Source: Triplophysa rosa | Taxonomy: Eukaryota > Chordata > Actinopteri > Cypriniformes > Nemacheilidae | Assembly: GCF_024868665.1 (NCBI RefSeq) | Contig: NC_079910.1 | Span: 8,404,976-8,468,975 of the forward strand | Length of the DNA stretch: 64,000 bases | Direction: 5' to 3' | In this document: positions 1 to 49,757 of the stretch, one piece after another | Layout of the letters: each line of letters opens with the position of its first letter | Position numbering within the stretch: the first letter of the stretch is position 1 | The notes under the pieces: model-generated | The model's database searches: none | What the model was told of the DNA's origin: nothing | The model's input: only the letters and a program-made list of their open reading frames with translations | Translations under genes and position numbers: made by a program

Positions 1-154
1 TTTAATTTGATCACATTTATAAAAGAGAGATACAGCTGTACGATTATTTTCAGAAAAAGATGGGGGCAGGCAGGGGGACGGAACTAGAGCACGAGTACAT
101 AATAACATTGCATCATCGCATTAATCCCTTCGTGCTTTTTAAATTATGCACATA

Positions 155-352
155 CAAAAAGCCTTGCCGTGCTTTTCCGGGAGAACTGCTCAATAAAAGG
201 AATAGGATCCCTGTTACGAAACAGGGATCCAGACTTATAAAAAACTTTCCGAAACAAGTTGGAGTGCTGGGGGAGTGTATCAAGCACAGAAATACTATGT
301 CATATGTCCAACTCGTTTTTTAACAAGTTGACCATGTTAAGCATGAGAATGC
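155..352 (-). repeat. fragment of the repeat seen at 18849-19484, opposite strand
   Basis: Much of this stretch is the reverse complement of about 18887-19100 (shared: CTTTCCGAAAC, TGGGGGAGTGTATC, CACAGAAATACTATG). It also holds a short palindrome at 205-230 with 11-bp arms. Confidence 0.65.
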
Positions 353-3015
353 ATGAAATAGCATGTTACCCGATCTTTAATATCATAGTTCTGTCCATTT
401 TATCCATTTGTGCCCCCCCATGCATCATTTCATGCCCACCATGTTTTGGTGACAACACCAGCAGAAGACTCTAAAAGCTAATGTAATGTTAAATCAGGAC
501 TAGATACTGAAAGCTCTCTTGTGCATGAATTAACAATGCAAACAAACACATCTGCCTGATGAGAAACAGCTGGGAAACCAATTGCATTAATGCACCGGTG
601 CCCCGGTGCCCCATAATGTGGAACAGGGAATTAAATGCACTATATTTTCTCAAGTCTATACAATATTAAGAAAAACATACCCCTGCGTCATAACATTATA
701 TGCAAATAAATCTGTCTAACTTATTCTTATTTCCAGCAAATATCAATATTATTGATATGATTAGTAATCTCATTACATATGCAAAATCTATAACATTGTG
801 ACCAAAATTCTGGACACAAACTTTTTGAGTGTTAATCTTGTTAACCTCTTTTATCTTCTGAGGCTTGATCTCACTGAGATGAAATCTGTGTAGACGGGTG
901 GATGCCTTCACAGCGATGCTGTCCTGACTATAGCATGGTGCAGAACGCTCCACAAATACAAGGTGAGCTGGCTTCCATATACAGCACCAATAGGGCAGCA
1001 CCAAGACTTATTCAGTGGCACATGATTATTAGTCCTTTCTCTTGTACAGTACAATCAGGTTGTATTAAATCAGCATGCATGCCCCAGGCAGTGTGGAGCT
1101 CTCTTATACTGGAAGCATGCGTTCTTCGTTCAACTTTGCCCACATTAGAATAAAATCAGCTCTGCGGTGGCTTTTAGAGCCGCGTGTCCTGAGGCCATGT
1201 TACCGCTGTGCTTTCTTTCATATGTATACCCACAAGCGGGCGAACTTTGAAAACAAACACAAGGGCACATTCACACACATACAACTCTAATGGAGAACGC
1301 AGTAGTTGTGTGTCATTTTTTAAGGATCACAGATTATATTATCTCCAGTGAATATTTCTAGGGGTGGGCTCATTTTTGAAAGGCCTTTTCTGTATAGGCA
1401 CATGCTTTAAAGTCTTGGGTGTACAGAAAACCTATTAAACGTTACCAACATGCCTATGAAAAAGATTATAGTAATTTATAGATACCGAGGATATAGAGAC
1501 GACTTTCCTAGGTGACAACTAGCCCCGCTTTTCCCACTGTTCCTTAAATGTACTCTAAATGACATTTCAAGTTTTTTGAGAACAGGTTGTGAGGAGAAAA
1601 GAGAGCTTCTGGTGTAGAATATCTTAGGGGTGAGTGAAAGGACACGAAGTCACTACATCTCAGTATAAACGATAAAGACCGGTACAGTACATGCTTTTTT
1701 TTCACTCGTGATCTAAATTTAGCTTTTCTTCCACTCTACTTGCTTTTCATTTGCTGGGTGCATAACAGGATGCCTGGAAACCGCATGAGAAACCACAGAC
1801 TAGTGAGGTAGAAGGCACAATGCAAATTTCCTCCACCAAAATCAAAGGGGACTGATGGATCTCTTTGTATCTGACTGGAAATTAAACTCAGAAAACACTC
1901 AATAATAGGTTTTAAATGCTGTATGTTTAGGTTCGATTTAGTTTTTTTAATTGAGCCATTACATGTCCAGTTCAGTATCGGTTTCAATGTGGTTGACATG
2001 ATATCGATATTCTTTCATATATGGCTGACCATTTCAGATGTTTTGCTGAGCTATGGAAAACCAATCCCCAGAGAAGTCTTAAATTCTGTAACTTCTCATT
2101 TCTTTTCCAGATGAGCACAGGGTAAATCAATATCTGATATCTCATCCCATCCGGTTGCAAACATCCTGTTCTTATCGTCTCCTGTTCTCTAGCAAAGTTT
2201 AGTCTAACTGCTTTTGTCAAAATAGCAATTCACTCTTAATTATGCAATGAATTCTGCATTCCCAGGCATCTTGTTTCACCAAGGACACCGATTCCAATCA
2301 AATACGATGGATATGATAAAAATAGAACTGACATCTTACGTTACAACCGCAAGCAGTGAAAGTGGAATATGAACACCAGAATGACGTCGAGTCAGACAGC
2401 TCGACAGCAGCATGAGAATTATATTATGTACAGTAGATGTGCACTTTGCCCACACAACGCGCGGTCTAACAGTGGCATTATGGGATTGATGTCTCCTGAT
2501 CAAATGAGTGACCAAATATATATCAGATTCAGGACAGAAAGCAAGGCTAGAAAGATAAGAAAAGGCAACTTGATCTACATTATTTTATACAAAGTGACTT
2601 TCAAATAAAATAAAAAAATAGCAGAAGTGATTCATTTTAGTGGAAGAAAACTAAACTCCCAAAGGTTGCTCTTTAGCTCTTTATGTTTAATTTAAATGTC
2701 AACTTTGGGTAAATTTGGTGAGAACTGTTTGAGTTCATGCTAAAATCTTCAATAATGTTGACTTTTGGAGACTACAAATCTAAGATTAGTTTATGACACT
2801 ATTGAGATCCATTTGTGAGATTTCTTGGTCTTTCTTTCAGAAGAAACCTATTATATAACACTATAAAGTGCTTTAGGTTATGTCCTGACATTTCATAAAC
2901 TTTTACTTTCCCATTATGCAGAAAACAAACATCATTGAGGGATATACTTAAAGAACACAAATATTAAATGTCAACACATCTAGAAACTTTGCTATTTCAT
3001 CAAATGTAATCAAGG
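353..3015. other. intergenic, nothing recognised
   Basis: AT-rich DNA. Short open frames have no familiar motifs. Confidence 0.5.
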
Positions 3016-3020
3016 CATTG

Positions 3021-3592
3021 TGTCACGGTCCTACCTTCTTGTTTATGAATTTCTAGTCATGTGGCAGGATCGGGACAGAGCCCTTTGGTTATGTGTGGAG
3101 AGAAACATACAGTATTATTGTCCTTTTGACAATATGCGTTCTCTCCAGTGTCTCGTCATTGCCCTGCCCCTCTCGTTTCCTGTATTGTTTCCCGGCCGTG
3201 TCTGATTACCCTCACCTGCCCTGTGTCGTTATCCTTCGTTTGTCTCTCCTATTTAATGCCCTCTTGTTTCTTTGTCCCGTGCTGGTGTATTGTATATGGT
3301 CCTTGTACTGTGGTTCATGGTTAGGTTTATATGCGTCGTGTTTTTGTTCCCCGATTTCCTGCCTTGTCTTGCTCTGTGTGTCCCGTTCTTTAAGTGTGTG
3401 TTTTATTATCTTAGTTCTTGTTTTTGCCCCCTCGTGGGAAGTTTTTGGTTTGCATTTTGTTACAATTAGTCCTGTCTGTGTTTTCCCCCATCGTGGGTGT
3501 TTTGTTTTGTTTGGTTTTAATTAAAGTCTTGTTTAACCCCTTCACCACTGTCTGCCTGCATTTGGGTTCTTCTCTTCTTGACAGTCGTGACA
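3021..3592 (+). mobile_element. solo LTR
   Basis: A 572-bp element begins TGTCACGG and ends CGTGACA (TG...CA ends) and is flanked by a perfect 5-bp duplication CATTG (3016-3020 and 3593-3597). There is no internal coding region. A TTAATTAAAG stretch near 3519 could serve as its polyadenylation signal. These traits fit a solo long terminal repeat left by recombination. Confidence 0.7.
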
Positions 3593-4322
3593 CATTGTGC
3601 ACTGATGTTCCAGTGCGCGCACACACACAAACAAACAAACACAAAGCACTCCCCTCCTCACGGGACAGGCTTTTAGTGCTCTTGTCTCATGCAGTATTTA
3701 ATTGACCTCATACAGGAAGCCCAGTGGTTCCAAATGCACCCCTTCCCCCAGCTCAAAAGAAACACCATGAACGCCTGCAAGAATGCCAACAGCTCCACAG
3801 GCATTAATCATGGGCCAAAAAAGAGAAATCTATACATATTTCATCAAAACTGCATGATAACGGTTTTGCTTCATTTCAAATAAAACAAAGTTGGAACCAC
3901 AGCAGGGTCAACATAAGTGCCTCAATAAGTAACAGAACAACTCAATCCTATAAAGAATGTCAATTTTGAACATCAATCAAGTAAGATTATGTTCTGCTTT
4001 TATACATTTCATAGTCAATTGTTTTTTTTTTAGATATGGACTGTTAACCTTAGTAAAATTCATAACTTGAATATGGTGAAATATTGACTAAACATTCTGT
4101 CACTTGAAATTCTTCCATTCTGAAAAAGTCTAGAGAAGCAACTGTACTTACTCAGTTGATGTTGTGGAGAAAGTGCACAATCTCACAGCTAGCTGGTCAT
4201 GGTGTGCTTCATCTCAGGGCAGAAGTGAAGTGTTCTGTAGACTCAGACTTGAGTTCCCTCTCCTATTCCCTCCCTCCCCCTGCACATTAGACAGAATCTC
4301 ATATTCCCACTGTCTTATTTCT

Positions 4323-4405
4323 TTCCCAGCTCCCTCCTCTCTCTCCCTTGCGCACTCTCTCTCTCTCCCTTGCGTACTCTCTCTCTCTCTCCCGCTCTCT
4401 TTCTC
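4323..4405 (+). repeat. TC-rich low-complexity tract
   Basis: Runs of CTCTCTCT interrupted by CCCTTGCG, pyrimidine-rich on the + strand. Confidence 0.8.
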
Positions 4406-4764
4406 ACAGAGACTCACTCACTCCTTTATGCCTCTGTGTCTTTTCAGTTTTCTCACTTGTCTTAAAGCATCACAATGTGACTACAATACCTTTACGATGC
4501 TGATATATATCAAAAGGAGATTCATGACAGTTTTTGCTGAAATCTGGCCCCTATATTGGGGTTAAGTGCACTTTGACTGAATAAATTCACCATAAACTTA
4601 TTTGTGTTACCGACTTAACAATAGTAATTGTCACAAAGCATAATGCATCTCATTTTAACCTGCTGCAATGGAACCTTGAACGTCTATAAGAACAGGAACC
4701 TAATGGGCTTCAGAAAAAAGATCAATTGAAGAAAAATGTCAAAGAATTGTTTCTATATGAAGAG

Positions 4765-4890
4765 AAAACCGAGTTCGAATCCCGACTCGTGGTCCTTTCC
4801 TGATCCTGCCCCCGCCTCTCTCCCACATCGCTTCCTGTCCTCTCTCCCAATGTACTATGTAAAGGGAAAAAAAACTGCAAAAAATATGCT
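4765..4890 (+). repeat. tRNA-derived SINE fragment
   Basis: A B-box-like GAGTTCGAATCCCGACTCG is followed by a pyrimidine-rich body and an A-rich tail. The 5' part is missing or degenerate. Confidence 0.5.
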
Positions 4891-7287
4891 TATTTTGCCT
4901 TTAAAGCTTCGGAAGGTCAATCCACTTTGAATTAACAACTAAGTGTTTCAGTATATTCCAATAAATTTACAGGTGAAAAGTTTGTTTTAGTGACAGTTCT
5001 GTGCTTTGGGAGAGAATGTTGAGTGCCCAGTTGTCTCTTTTTTCTGTTTTCATGTCAGATATGTGGACATCTCCCATGTGTGATTTATTCTGGAGAGACA
5101 GGGCTGTCTTACATAAAAGTTCAGTTTGAAAAAAAAAACCTGATCAGCCAACTGCTTGAAAGCATTTCAACTACACAAATACTGTACCCTCACCTTTAAA
5201 GTAAAACAACACACATATAATACACACACCTACAGTACACAACATGCATTTAGACAACGTGGTGTTATACTATACTTTAGAGTGAAACAAAATGGAATTC
5301 AATATTTTATTTACAATAGGCCTTTGGAAGACATTTAGTGAAGACCTGAAAAAAATGTTGAAAATGTTTTCGTTTTCCTTTACATGCTTTCATTATTACC
5401 CCGAGTGACTCGATATACAAACATCAAAGTAGGAAAACTGGTTTCCCCTGAGAGAGTCGCTTACAAATCAAGGTTCAGTTAAAACGCTGTGTGAGTTAAA
5501 GAAATACGTAAGCTAAAGTAAACATTGTGAATGTATCATACCAGGAAAATCATAATAATTATCAATAAAAAATTTTTTTTCTAAAATATTAGGATTGAAC
5601 AGCCTGTTTTAGACAAACACTGATGCATGCATCATACTAGTAGATAAAATGTATAAAGCTATCATAGAAGTATAGCTGATAGCAGATGGTTGATATCATA
5701 TAACTTTTAATTTTCGCTGTCCAGTAAGATCTGAGATCCATAATATATGAGGACATGTTGCTCAGAACAGTCAGGCATGCCAAGCAGAGGAAGGGACCCA
5801 TCTATTTGAGTTCCATATGAGTGGTGCATGTGAATAAAACATGAATAGAGGCTTAAAATCCACAATGTTATCAGAGCAGAGATGGAAAAAGAGAGAGGGG
5901 GAAAGAAAGACTAAATTTCGGGCAGGATGTTGGCAGCTCTATGAGCTCATTCAGTCCTTGTGTCTGTCAGTTTGTCTCTTGGACTTGCTCACCGAGTTGA
6001 GCGGCACACCATGCATTATGTATGACACCTATATTCTCTTTTTAAATTTGGATTTTAAAACTTTATATGAGGGCTGTAAAATGTTCTTTATTTTCTTCTA
6101 TCTTAATGAGGAATCATTAAGAACATAAAAAATACAATGATGTCATTGGGGGCCAATGTTGTTTGGTCACCAGTTATCTTCATTTTTTTTCGTTCTGAAC
6201 TACATGCAGAACTATGCAGGTTTGTAATGACATGAAAGTGAATAAATATATGCGATGAGGTTAATTTAGAGTTTGACTAATACTTGAACAAGTATTAAAC
6301 AATTGGTAGAGTGAGGTAGAAAACTTGGATGGATGGATAGAACTTTCAAGATAAAGGCTACACACGTGTAAAATTAAACCACAACATGCCTTTTGTGTCA
6401 ATTTAATTGATATAAATCAAATAGTTAATTTCAGTTATTGTTTTGGTACTGGTATTTAAAGAAAACCCACCATGCAGCTTTACAGCATTTATCACATATA
6501 TGAGACAGACATGCTGCTTCCGCCTGTGATGCCCAAAATGCTGTCAAGGTAGACTGATCACTCGGTTTGGAGACACAGTCATGGTAATGCATCGCTGGCA
6601 TAGTGAAAGTACTCTCTTTCCGATTAGATGCCTGGGTAAACTGCATTTTTAATGTTACAGGTTTGAATCAGTGTATAGTCCTTATCATTGACAGCATACA
6701 CAATAAACGGATGAAAGGAACGATTGGATTACCCTATTTCTAATAAATAATGCAGTAGCAATCTTAGAGCTGTATATCCATCATTCATGTTAATGTTGTC
6801 CTGCATTTATTTGTAAAACCAAGAGAAACAATATGTTTACATCAAAATGTGTGTCTATATGTTTTAGATTGACATATTTTAGTGAAAGTGCTTATTTTTT
6901 CCCTACCACTCTACTTATTTTAGCTTTCAGGTCTTATATATGGTTTGATTTGTTACAGTTGATATAAAAAGACAAATATTACATGTTTGTTCATTAAGTA
7001 ACATGGTGCCAAGTACTTTAAACAAGAATGAAAGAAGCATTTCAAACCGCTGCAATGTTGTACATGTCATGCAAACTACCCCAAACAAAGCAAGGGATTA
7101 GTCTCTTCTTTCCATATTATTTTTGAGGTCGGGACAGAAAGAATCAGTGTCGCATAGCTGCTCTCATTTTTCACCGATGTGGCACTTTGGTAGAAAACAG
7201 GACTTGCAGTGCTGTCTGTTTTAGATTGAACTATTGACTTCTGAAGCAGGTTGTATCAATGTCAAAAAGACAAAAGACTTGTAAGCT

Positions 7288-7288
<1 letters not shown>
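4891..7288. other. intergenic, nothing recognised
   Basis: AT-rich DNA without a recognisable gene or clear repeat. Confidence 0.5.

Positions 7289-7353
<65 letters not shown>
7289..7353 (+). repeat. (AC)n microsatellite
   Basis: About 32 uninterrupted AC units. Confidence 0.98.
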
Positions 7354-7361
<8 letters not shown>

Positions 7362-8065
7362 TGTGTGTGTCACTATAAATAAATAATCAATTAATTATTT
7401 ATGAAACTCGTGTATGAAATCATATAGTGTGTTTTTTGTTACACGACAAGGTGAAATGTAGTCATTGGTGCCCTCTGGTGAACAAACTATGCATGTGTTA
7501 TTAATATCATAGTTTGAATAAATAACACATCTGTAATTAATTTGCCTATTATTGTGGGTTTTTTTCTGCACTATGGAACTTGTGAGGATTCATGAATTAA
7601 TTATTCAAAGTTGTATTATAGATTACGGTGAAAGCTGTACCCATTGTCTCACTATGTATTACAATGAATTGAAGTGAATAAAGGATTGCCCAACCTCAAG
7701 ATGACAACAGTACTTGTTTTTCCAGAGCAAACACTAGATGGCAGTAGCAGGCAACAAAATATTTTATGAAACTTATCTTAAAAGTCTTGTTTTTATTAAT
7801 GTTACTTAATAATGTTATATAAATTATAAAGTAGAAATGAATTTTTATTTACTTACTGTAAACAATTTGCAATCATAGAGTAGCTTTGGAAAATTGTCTC
7901 CTCAGAAAATCATTTACATATTATAGATACTTTAAACGCTTTTTCCTACAATAAAGTGCTTACCACCAAAATCAATAACAGTAAAAGTATTACATAATAT
8001 TATTGGATGTAAAGTGAGAGTGCCAATTTGCCACATAGTTTTTATCATCTAAACCAGATTGCAAA

Positions 8066-8081
8066 CGCACGCACACACACA

Positions 8082-8130
<49 letters not shown>
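8066..8130 (+). repeat. (CA/CG) microsatellite
   Basis: Alternating CA and CGCA units, about 65 bp. It lies inside the left half of a larger inverted arrangement (see the feature at 7950-9275). Confidence 0.95.
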
Positions 8131-8132
<2 letters not shown>

Positions 8133-8895
8133 ATAAATAAATTACCTTTACTCATCCTACTTTTACTAACAAGAGGAAGCTATTGAACTTTGAGTTATAG
8201 TTGGACTTGACTGTGTTCTTCAAGTTTACTAGCACATAAAGTTTATTTCGTTTTAATTGTTTGTTACATCCACATTCTCATTATATAACCACCTGTGCCA
8301 TATCTCCTTGCCCCACCTTTGCCTGACTCTTCCCTCAAAATAAGGGTTGCCTTCTCCAACCTTTTATCTGACCTGACTGAAGATTCTGCACTTTGGTCTG
8401 AGGAGCTTTCATTTCCTGTCTTAAACTCTGAACAACCCCAAGCAAAGAAAGAAATTAAGGGTCCGAGTCACAACTGCACTTCTCTTTCAACAGGCTCCAC
8501 CCATTGCAAACCAATATCCTTGCTGGCTTCAAAACAGTCTTGTTCAAAGCTTTGAGTTTTTGTGCCTCTTTCATCCCTGCAATCCCAACATAGGCTACTG
8601 CTAGATGCCATTTAATTTGTCTGGTTTCATCTCTCCTCAAGACAATTTGTGCGGTTATTAAAGTCAATGTTTGTCTCTCACCAGTGAGTCCAGCTTTCCA
8701 AAAATGTCATAGCCTACTGTGAAGACCTCTGTCACCATCATGTTTTAAAATGGATATTAATGTTCCTTATGGAAAAATAATGAACCCAATTGGATCTAGG
8801 TGACCAAAATTCCAGACTGTCCTGACTTCTTTCTAACAATTTATATCTTTGAATTGCTTCCTCTTGTAGTAAAAAATAGAATGGTGGTTTATTTA

Positions 8896-8959
8896 AGTGT
8901 GTGTGTGTGTGTGCGTGTGTGTGCGTGCGTGTGTGTGTGTGTGTGTGTGCGTGCGTGCG

Positions 8960-8991
<32 letters not shown>

Positions 8992-9026
8992 TGCGTGCGT
9001 GTATGTGTGTGTGTGTGCGTGCGTGC

Positions 9027-9069
<43 letters not shown>

Positions 9070-9083
9070 CGTGCGTGTGTGTG
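8896..9083 (+). repeat. (GT/GC) microsatellite
   Basis: About 188 bp of GT and GCGT units. Alternating purine-pyrimidine sequence of this length can adopt left-handed DNA. Chance open frames of valine-cysteine or histidine-threonine repeats arise on both strands and are not genes. Confidence 0.97.
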
Positions 9084-9433
9084 ATCTCTTTATGGAAATT
9101 TGAATACTGTACAGAATGATTGTAGATGCTGATTCGGGCATATAGAGGTGTTGGTTAGATGACAAACTATGTGCCAAGTTGGCACACTATCTTCAGTGTC
9201 AGATTTTATGTTGGCCAATAATATTATGCAATATTACTGCTATTGATTTTGGTGGTAAGAACTTTACAATTACAGGAAGCAGTGTGTAAAGTTTAAAGAA
9301 ATTAAATACATTTAAAGTGTCACAGTGTGGAATAACTGTGTATACATACAAACCATCGAATGGATTTTAATACTGCATTGTTGTACTGTTTTCATTTTAT
9401 ACATTTTAATTTACAAGTTTATCCATTGTTTAA

Positions 9434-9661
9434 AGGGATAGTGCACCCATAAATGAAAATTCTGTCATCATTTACTTACCCTCTTGTCATTTTAAACCTG
9501 TATGACTTTCTTCTACAGAACACAAAAGAAGATTTTTTGAAGAATGTTGGTAACCGAACAACGGCGGTGGGCCTACTTTGACTTCTATTGTACAGACACA
9601 AAACCAAGTCAATGGGTACAGCCATTGTTCGGTTACAAACATTCTTCAGAATATCTCCTGT
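9434..9661. repeat. TTAA-flanked palindromic MITE family A, truncated copy
   Basis: Starts AGGGATAGTGCACCCATAAA just after a TTAA (9430-9433) and shares CTGTCATCATTTACT and TATGACTTTCTTCT with the complete copy at 20357-20738. The interior is palindromic (ACCGAACAA / TTGTTCGGT) and the right end is lost. Confidence 0.75.
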
Positions 9662-10239
9662 GCTCTGTGTTTCGGTTTACTACAATGCTTTGAATTCAAT
9701 TTTATAGTTTAGTTCTATCCTAAGTTTGCTTTATGATATCAAGGTCATGCAGTCGGTCCAATTCATTAGGCTATTTCATCCGGTAATACATTATTTTGAG
9801 AGCTTGTCTTAAATATACACTATTATAGTATTGTAAAACAAAAGTGGGATTTGATCAGAGAATTCAATAGGCTATACTGTACATACCCAGAACTGTAACG
9901 ACAGAGGTAAAATAGACTAAAAGAGACCAAACTTCACTCAAAGGTTATGTGTTCTGTACGCAGAACAAATAAAGCTTTATTTGCATAGTGGGGGCACCAA
10001 CCAGTCACACACACACATTGTTTTTATCAACTCGGAATCCTCAAGCAAGCAGAAAAGCAAAACAGGAGGAAAAACGTTGTCCAGATCCACTTCAAAAGTA
10101 AGTTCAGTCTGTTTGTAATGTACTGTCGTGTAATTGTTCTGACGAAAACCACGTGCACGCAGCACAGATCTAATAAAAGCCACTAGAGACAATGCGTGAA
10201 ACATTTTCATATTCTCTGCGTGCTGTGTATTATGTGCCG

Positions 10240-10620
10240 CTCCAACACGCACACACGCGCACGCACGCTCCTGCACCTCTAGGGGGATCCCGACTTCAGT
10301 GAATAGTAGCAGCGCGTGAAGGGAGCATGTAGACGAACGTGACTGTTTCGCCCAGCGTGCGCGAGAATGTAACCATCGCCCAGTAGGACAACATACACTT
10401 TCACTCCGCGGATTTGTCATTGAAGCACATTGCGCTGCGGATTCATGGGGGTTTTGGTGAGTGCTGGTTGCCCTACGGATGTGCTTTTGCGTACTCTGTG
10501 TGCCTGTTTCGCAGTGTGTTAGCATCAGCATAGGAGCCTCAGTCAGTCAACATGTTATAGTCGCACGCGTCGTTTAAAAACACGCCGCCGCCGATGAGGG
10601 CGAATTGACCGTAGATTAAC
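10240..10620 (+). promoter_or_regulatory. adcy6: probable adcy6 promoter and noncoding exon 1
   Basis: This is the richest CG cluster upstream of coding exon 1, in otherwise AT-rich DNA, and it has no obvious TATA box. A consensus donor (TTTG then GTGAGTGC) at 10457 could end a noncoding first exon running up to 10456. Inference only: no transcript evidence is available here. Confidence 0.4.
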
Positions 10621-11807
10621 GTAAATGCATGAAAATGGGATTTGTAGCTGCGGTTAACAGGACGAACGTCTTTACGATTTGATGTGGTGAGCTGACATCC
10701 AGCAAGCAAAATAAAGCACTAGAAACCAGCCACATTCTTCACATTTTAGAGTGATGGTATTTACTTGTTTACCGTTTAGGACAGCATTAAGATGTCTTCA
10801 AACACACCATTGCACTAGATGGGTCTTCTAATGTAAATGAAATGAAAACAGTTTTTTCATGAGGCACAAAGTAGTACGTAAAGCGCCTTTTTTCTTTACC
10901 ACTGTGAATTTATGGAGTTATTTCATGCATTTTGTGTCCCGTGTGAAGTGTCAAACTAAGGCTCTTTGGAGTTATGACCACCTGTCGTGAGGTATTGCGT
11001 CTGATTTTATTGCTTTATTGCTGTAAAGTTAAAGGTTTCAGGTTGTCATCCCTTCTCTTATATTTTCTCACCTCAGAACTGAACCAATATCTGAATCTTG
11101 CTGGCAAGTTAAATTAGAAGGAAGTGTGGGATCCACAGAGGAAAAATCAACTCAACTTTCCTGTAACTTTATTTAGATTGCTGTGTTTGATTTTGATCAG
11201 TAATCCTGTGCATGTGTTCTTGCTTTTGGTTCATGCAGTTGGTGTTGTAGGGTTGGAAAAAATAACAGGAATGTATTGCTGTCACAAACCCCTCTTTCTT
11301 CCCAAAAGGCACCATTTGCCCTTCTAAAGATCACAGGGGTGCTGAGATAGTGACGAAGTTAAACATCTTACAGCTTATTTCATTCAAAGGCAGTTCAAAA
11401 AATTGCTTGAAGTTAAATGTCCCTCCACAAGACCAAAAGTAGTGACTCATCCGAGCGTGGTTAGGAAGCATGGACAATTGAATCTGAATTACAGAGCGAG
11501 CGTTGTGATGGGACACAGGCAGTAAGCCCTTTGTTGTCACACAGCAAGCTTAAAACAGGTCTGTGTTTACATTCAGGGAAAATCTTCTCCTCTTAAAATG
11601 CACTCTTTTTGTGGTTTGCTCTTTGAACGTCAAAGTCTTGTCATTTTCACAGTTGGCTTAACCTGCGTCTTTTCAAACATTTGTACTGTTCTCTGGTGCA
11701 TACGCGCATGGATTTACCACGAGATCCAACGTTATTATTTTAATGTATATGTATATACCTTCGGAAATCAAAAGTAAAAACATAAGCCTACTTTTTTAAA
11801 TAAGCAA

Positions 11808-11998
11808 AGGGATAGTTCCCCCTTGACTTGTATATCTTCGGCAGAATGCAAAAGAAGATATTTTGAAGAATGTCGGTAACTGACCAACGAAAGAAAATAT
11901 CTTCGTTTGTGTTGTGCAGAAAAATGAAAGTCATACAGGACAAGAGGATGAGTAAATAAATGATGAAAGAATTTTCATTTTTGTGTGAAGTATTCCAT
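11808..11998. repeat. MITE family A, degenerate copy
   Basis: Left end AAAGGGATAGTTCCCCC, inner AGATATTTTGAAGAATGTCGGTAAC, right side ATTTTCATTTTTGTGTGAAG. Both halves of the palindrome remain. Confidence 0.7.
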
Positions 11999-12283
11999 AA
12001 ACTGTATATTGTGCATCCCTAGGAATTAGACGAAAGTCACAAAACTAGCAGAATACCAGGAAACACGTATGTTGATCAAATGTATATCTGGATTGCGCTG
12101 ACCGAAGTCACTTCGGGTAGAAGCATCTGCCAAGTGCGTAAATTAATTATACTTCTTAATGTCAACAGCAGACAAGTTCAGCAATAGCAATTAGTTAAAG
12201 TTATTTGTGACATGGTGTCTGATTTCGTCGAGTCATGTGTTTATTTCATGCTCAAACAAGCTCTGTTTTTGTTGAACCAACAG

Positions 12284-12475
12284 ACTCCGCTGGCTGAGAG
12301 ATGCAGAGATCTCGGCAGTGCACGAGGAGTTTCTATTAACCCTGTGCTTTTGTGTGGCTGTCCCGGAACTCAGAGACAAACCCTTTATGTGTTCAAAAAA
12401 ACACCGGTAATACACTAGAGTAAATGCAGTGCCTTGTAAATCAGAGCAGTGCCACACAAAGAGGAAGCCACACAG
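12284..12475 (+). other. adcy6: candidate adcy6 5' untranslated exon
   Basis: A 192-bp segment lies between an acceptor-like AACCAACAG and a strong donor CACAG/GTAAGCT. It carries no frame that joins to the coding exon. It could be a 5' UTR exon, or chance; the polypyrimidine tract is weak. Confidence 0.25.
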
Positions 12476-12599
12476 GTAAGCTGACCTCACTGAACCGCTC
12501 GACAACCATCACTCTGTAAATACTAGTAGTGAACAGTTTAGACACACCTGACTGAATGTTGTTTCTTAGGATGGCAGCCCCTATACCTCTGTTTGTCAT

Positions 12600-12965
12600 T
12601 TTATAGTTTTGATAATTTTACTGTTATTTTTTATATTACTAATTGACTATATTATTAATTTATTTATTTCAGTTGATTTATTAATTATTCATTTATTATA
12701 TTATTGTTTATAAATGTATTATATTATGTATTACTAATTTAGGATATTATTAATTTATTTCAATTGATTCAATAATTATTACATTACATATTATTTATTT
12801 ACATTTATTATAATATGTATTAATTTATAATATAAATATAATTAATATGACTAATTTAGTATGTTATTAATTTATTTAAACTGATTTATTAATTATTTAT
12901 TAATGGATTACAATGTCGTTTATGAATGTATTATTATTTATTTACTATTAATTATTTTTAAAAAA
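12600..12965. repeat. AT-rich TTATTTAT low-complexity block
   Basis: Irregular iterations of ATTAATTTATTTA, AATTATT and TATTATAT. It lies just upstream of adcy6 coding exon 1. Confidence 0.8.
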
Positions 12966-13066
12966 GATCAAACTTTTGACTGATAATTTAAAAAAGTTGT
13001 TTGGTGTATGTATATGCATGTATAATATATAATGTACTACTTTTGCACTTTTCATTTTCTTTCAGA

Positions 13067-49757
<36,691 letters not shown>

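Larger units (their letters stand above)
7950..9275. repeat. inverted repeat pair enclosing opposite microsatellites
   Basis: About 7960-8030 (CTTACCACCAAAATCAATA, TAATATTATTGG) recurs as reverse complement at about 9170-9262 (CCAATAATATTA, TATTGATTTTGGTGGTAAG). A CA-rich tract lies just inside the left arm and a GT-rich tract just inside the right arm, so the symmetry extends inward. This fits a foldback DNA element of about 1.3 kb, with the boundaries uncertain. Confidence 0.6.

Noticed and set aside
3093..3524. A 143-residue hydrophobic plus-strand frame
   Set aside because: Lies within the solo LTR; composition reflects T-rich DNA, not a membrane protein family.
8800..9177. Open frames of repeated cysteine-valine or histidine-threonine on both strands
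   Set aside because: They are translations of the GT/GC microsatellite, not genes.
9977..10531. A 184-residue minus-strand frame in the CG-rich block
   Set aside because: No recognisable family or conserved motif, and CG-rich promoter DNA often lacks stops by chance.
13001..13066. Upstream in-frame start for adcy6
   Set aside because: It precedes the splice acceptor and the extra 22 residues do not fit the family N-terminus.
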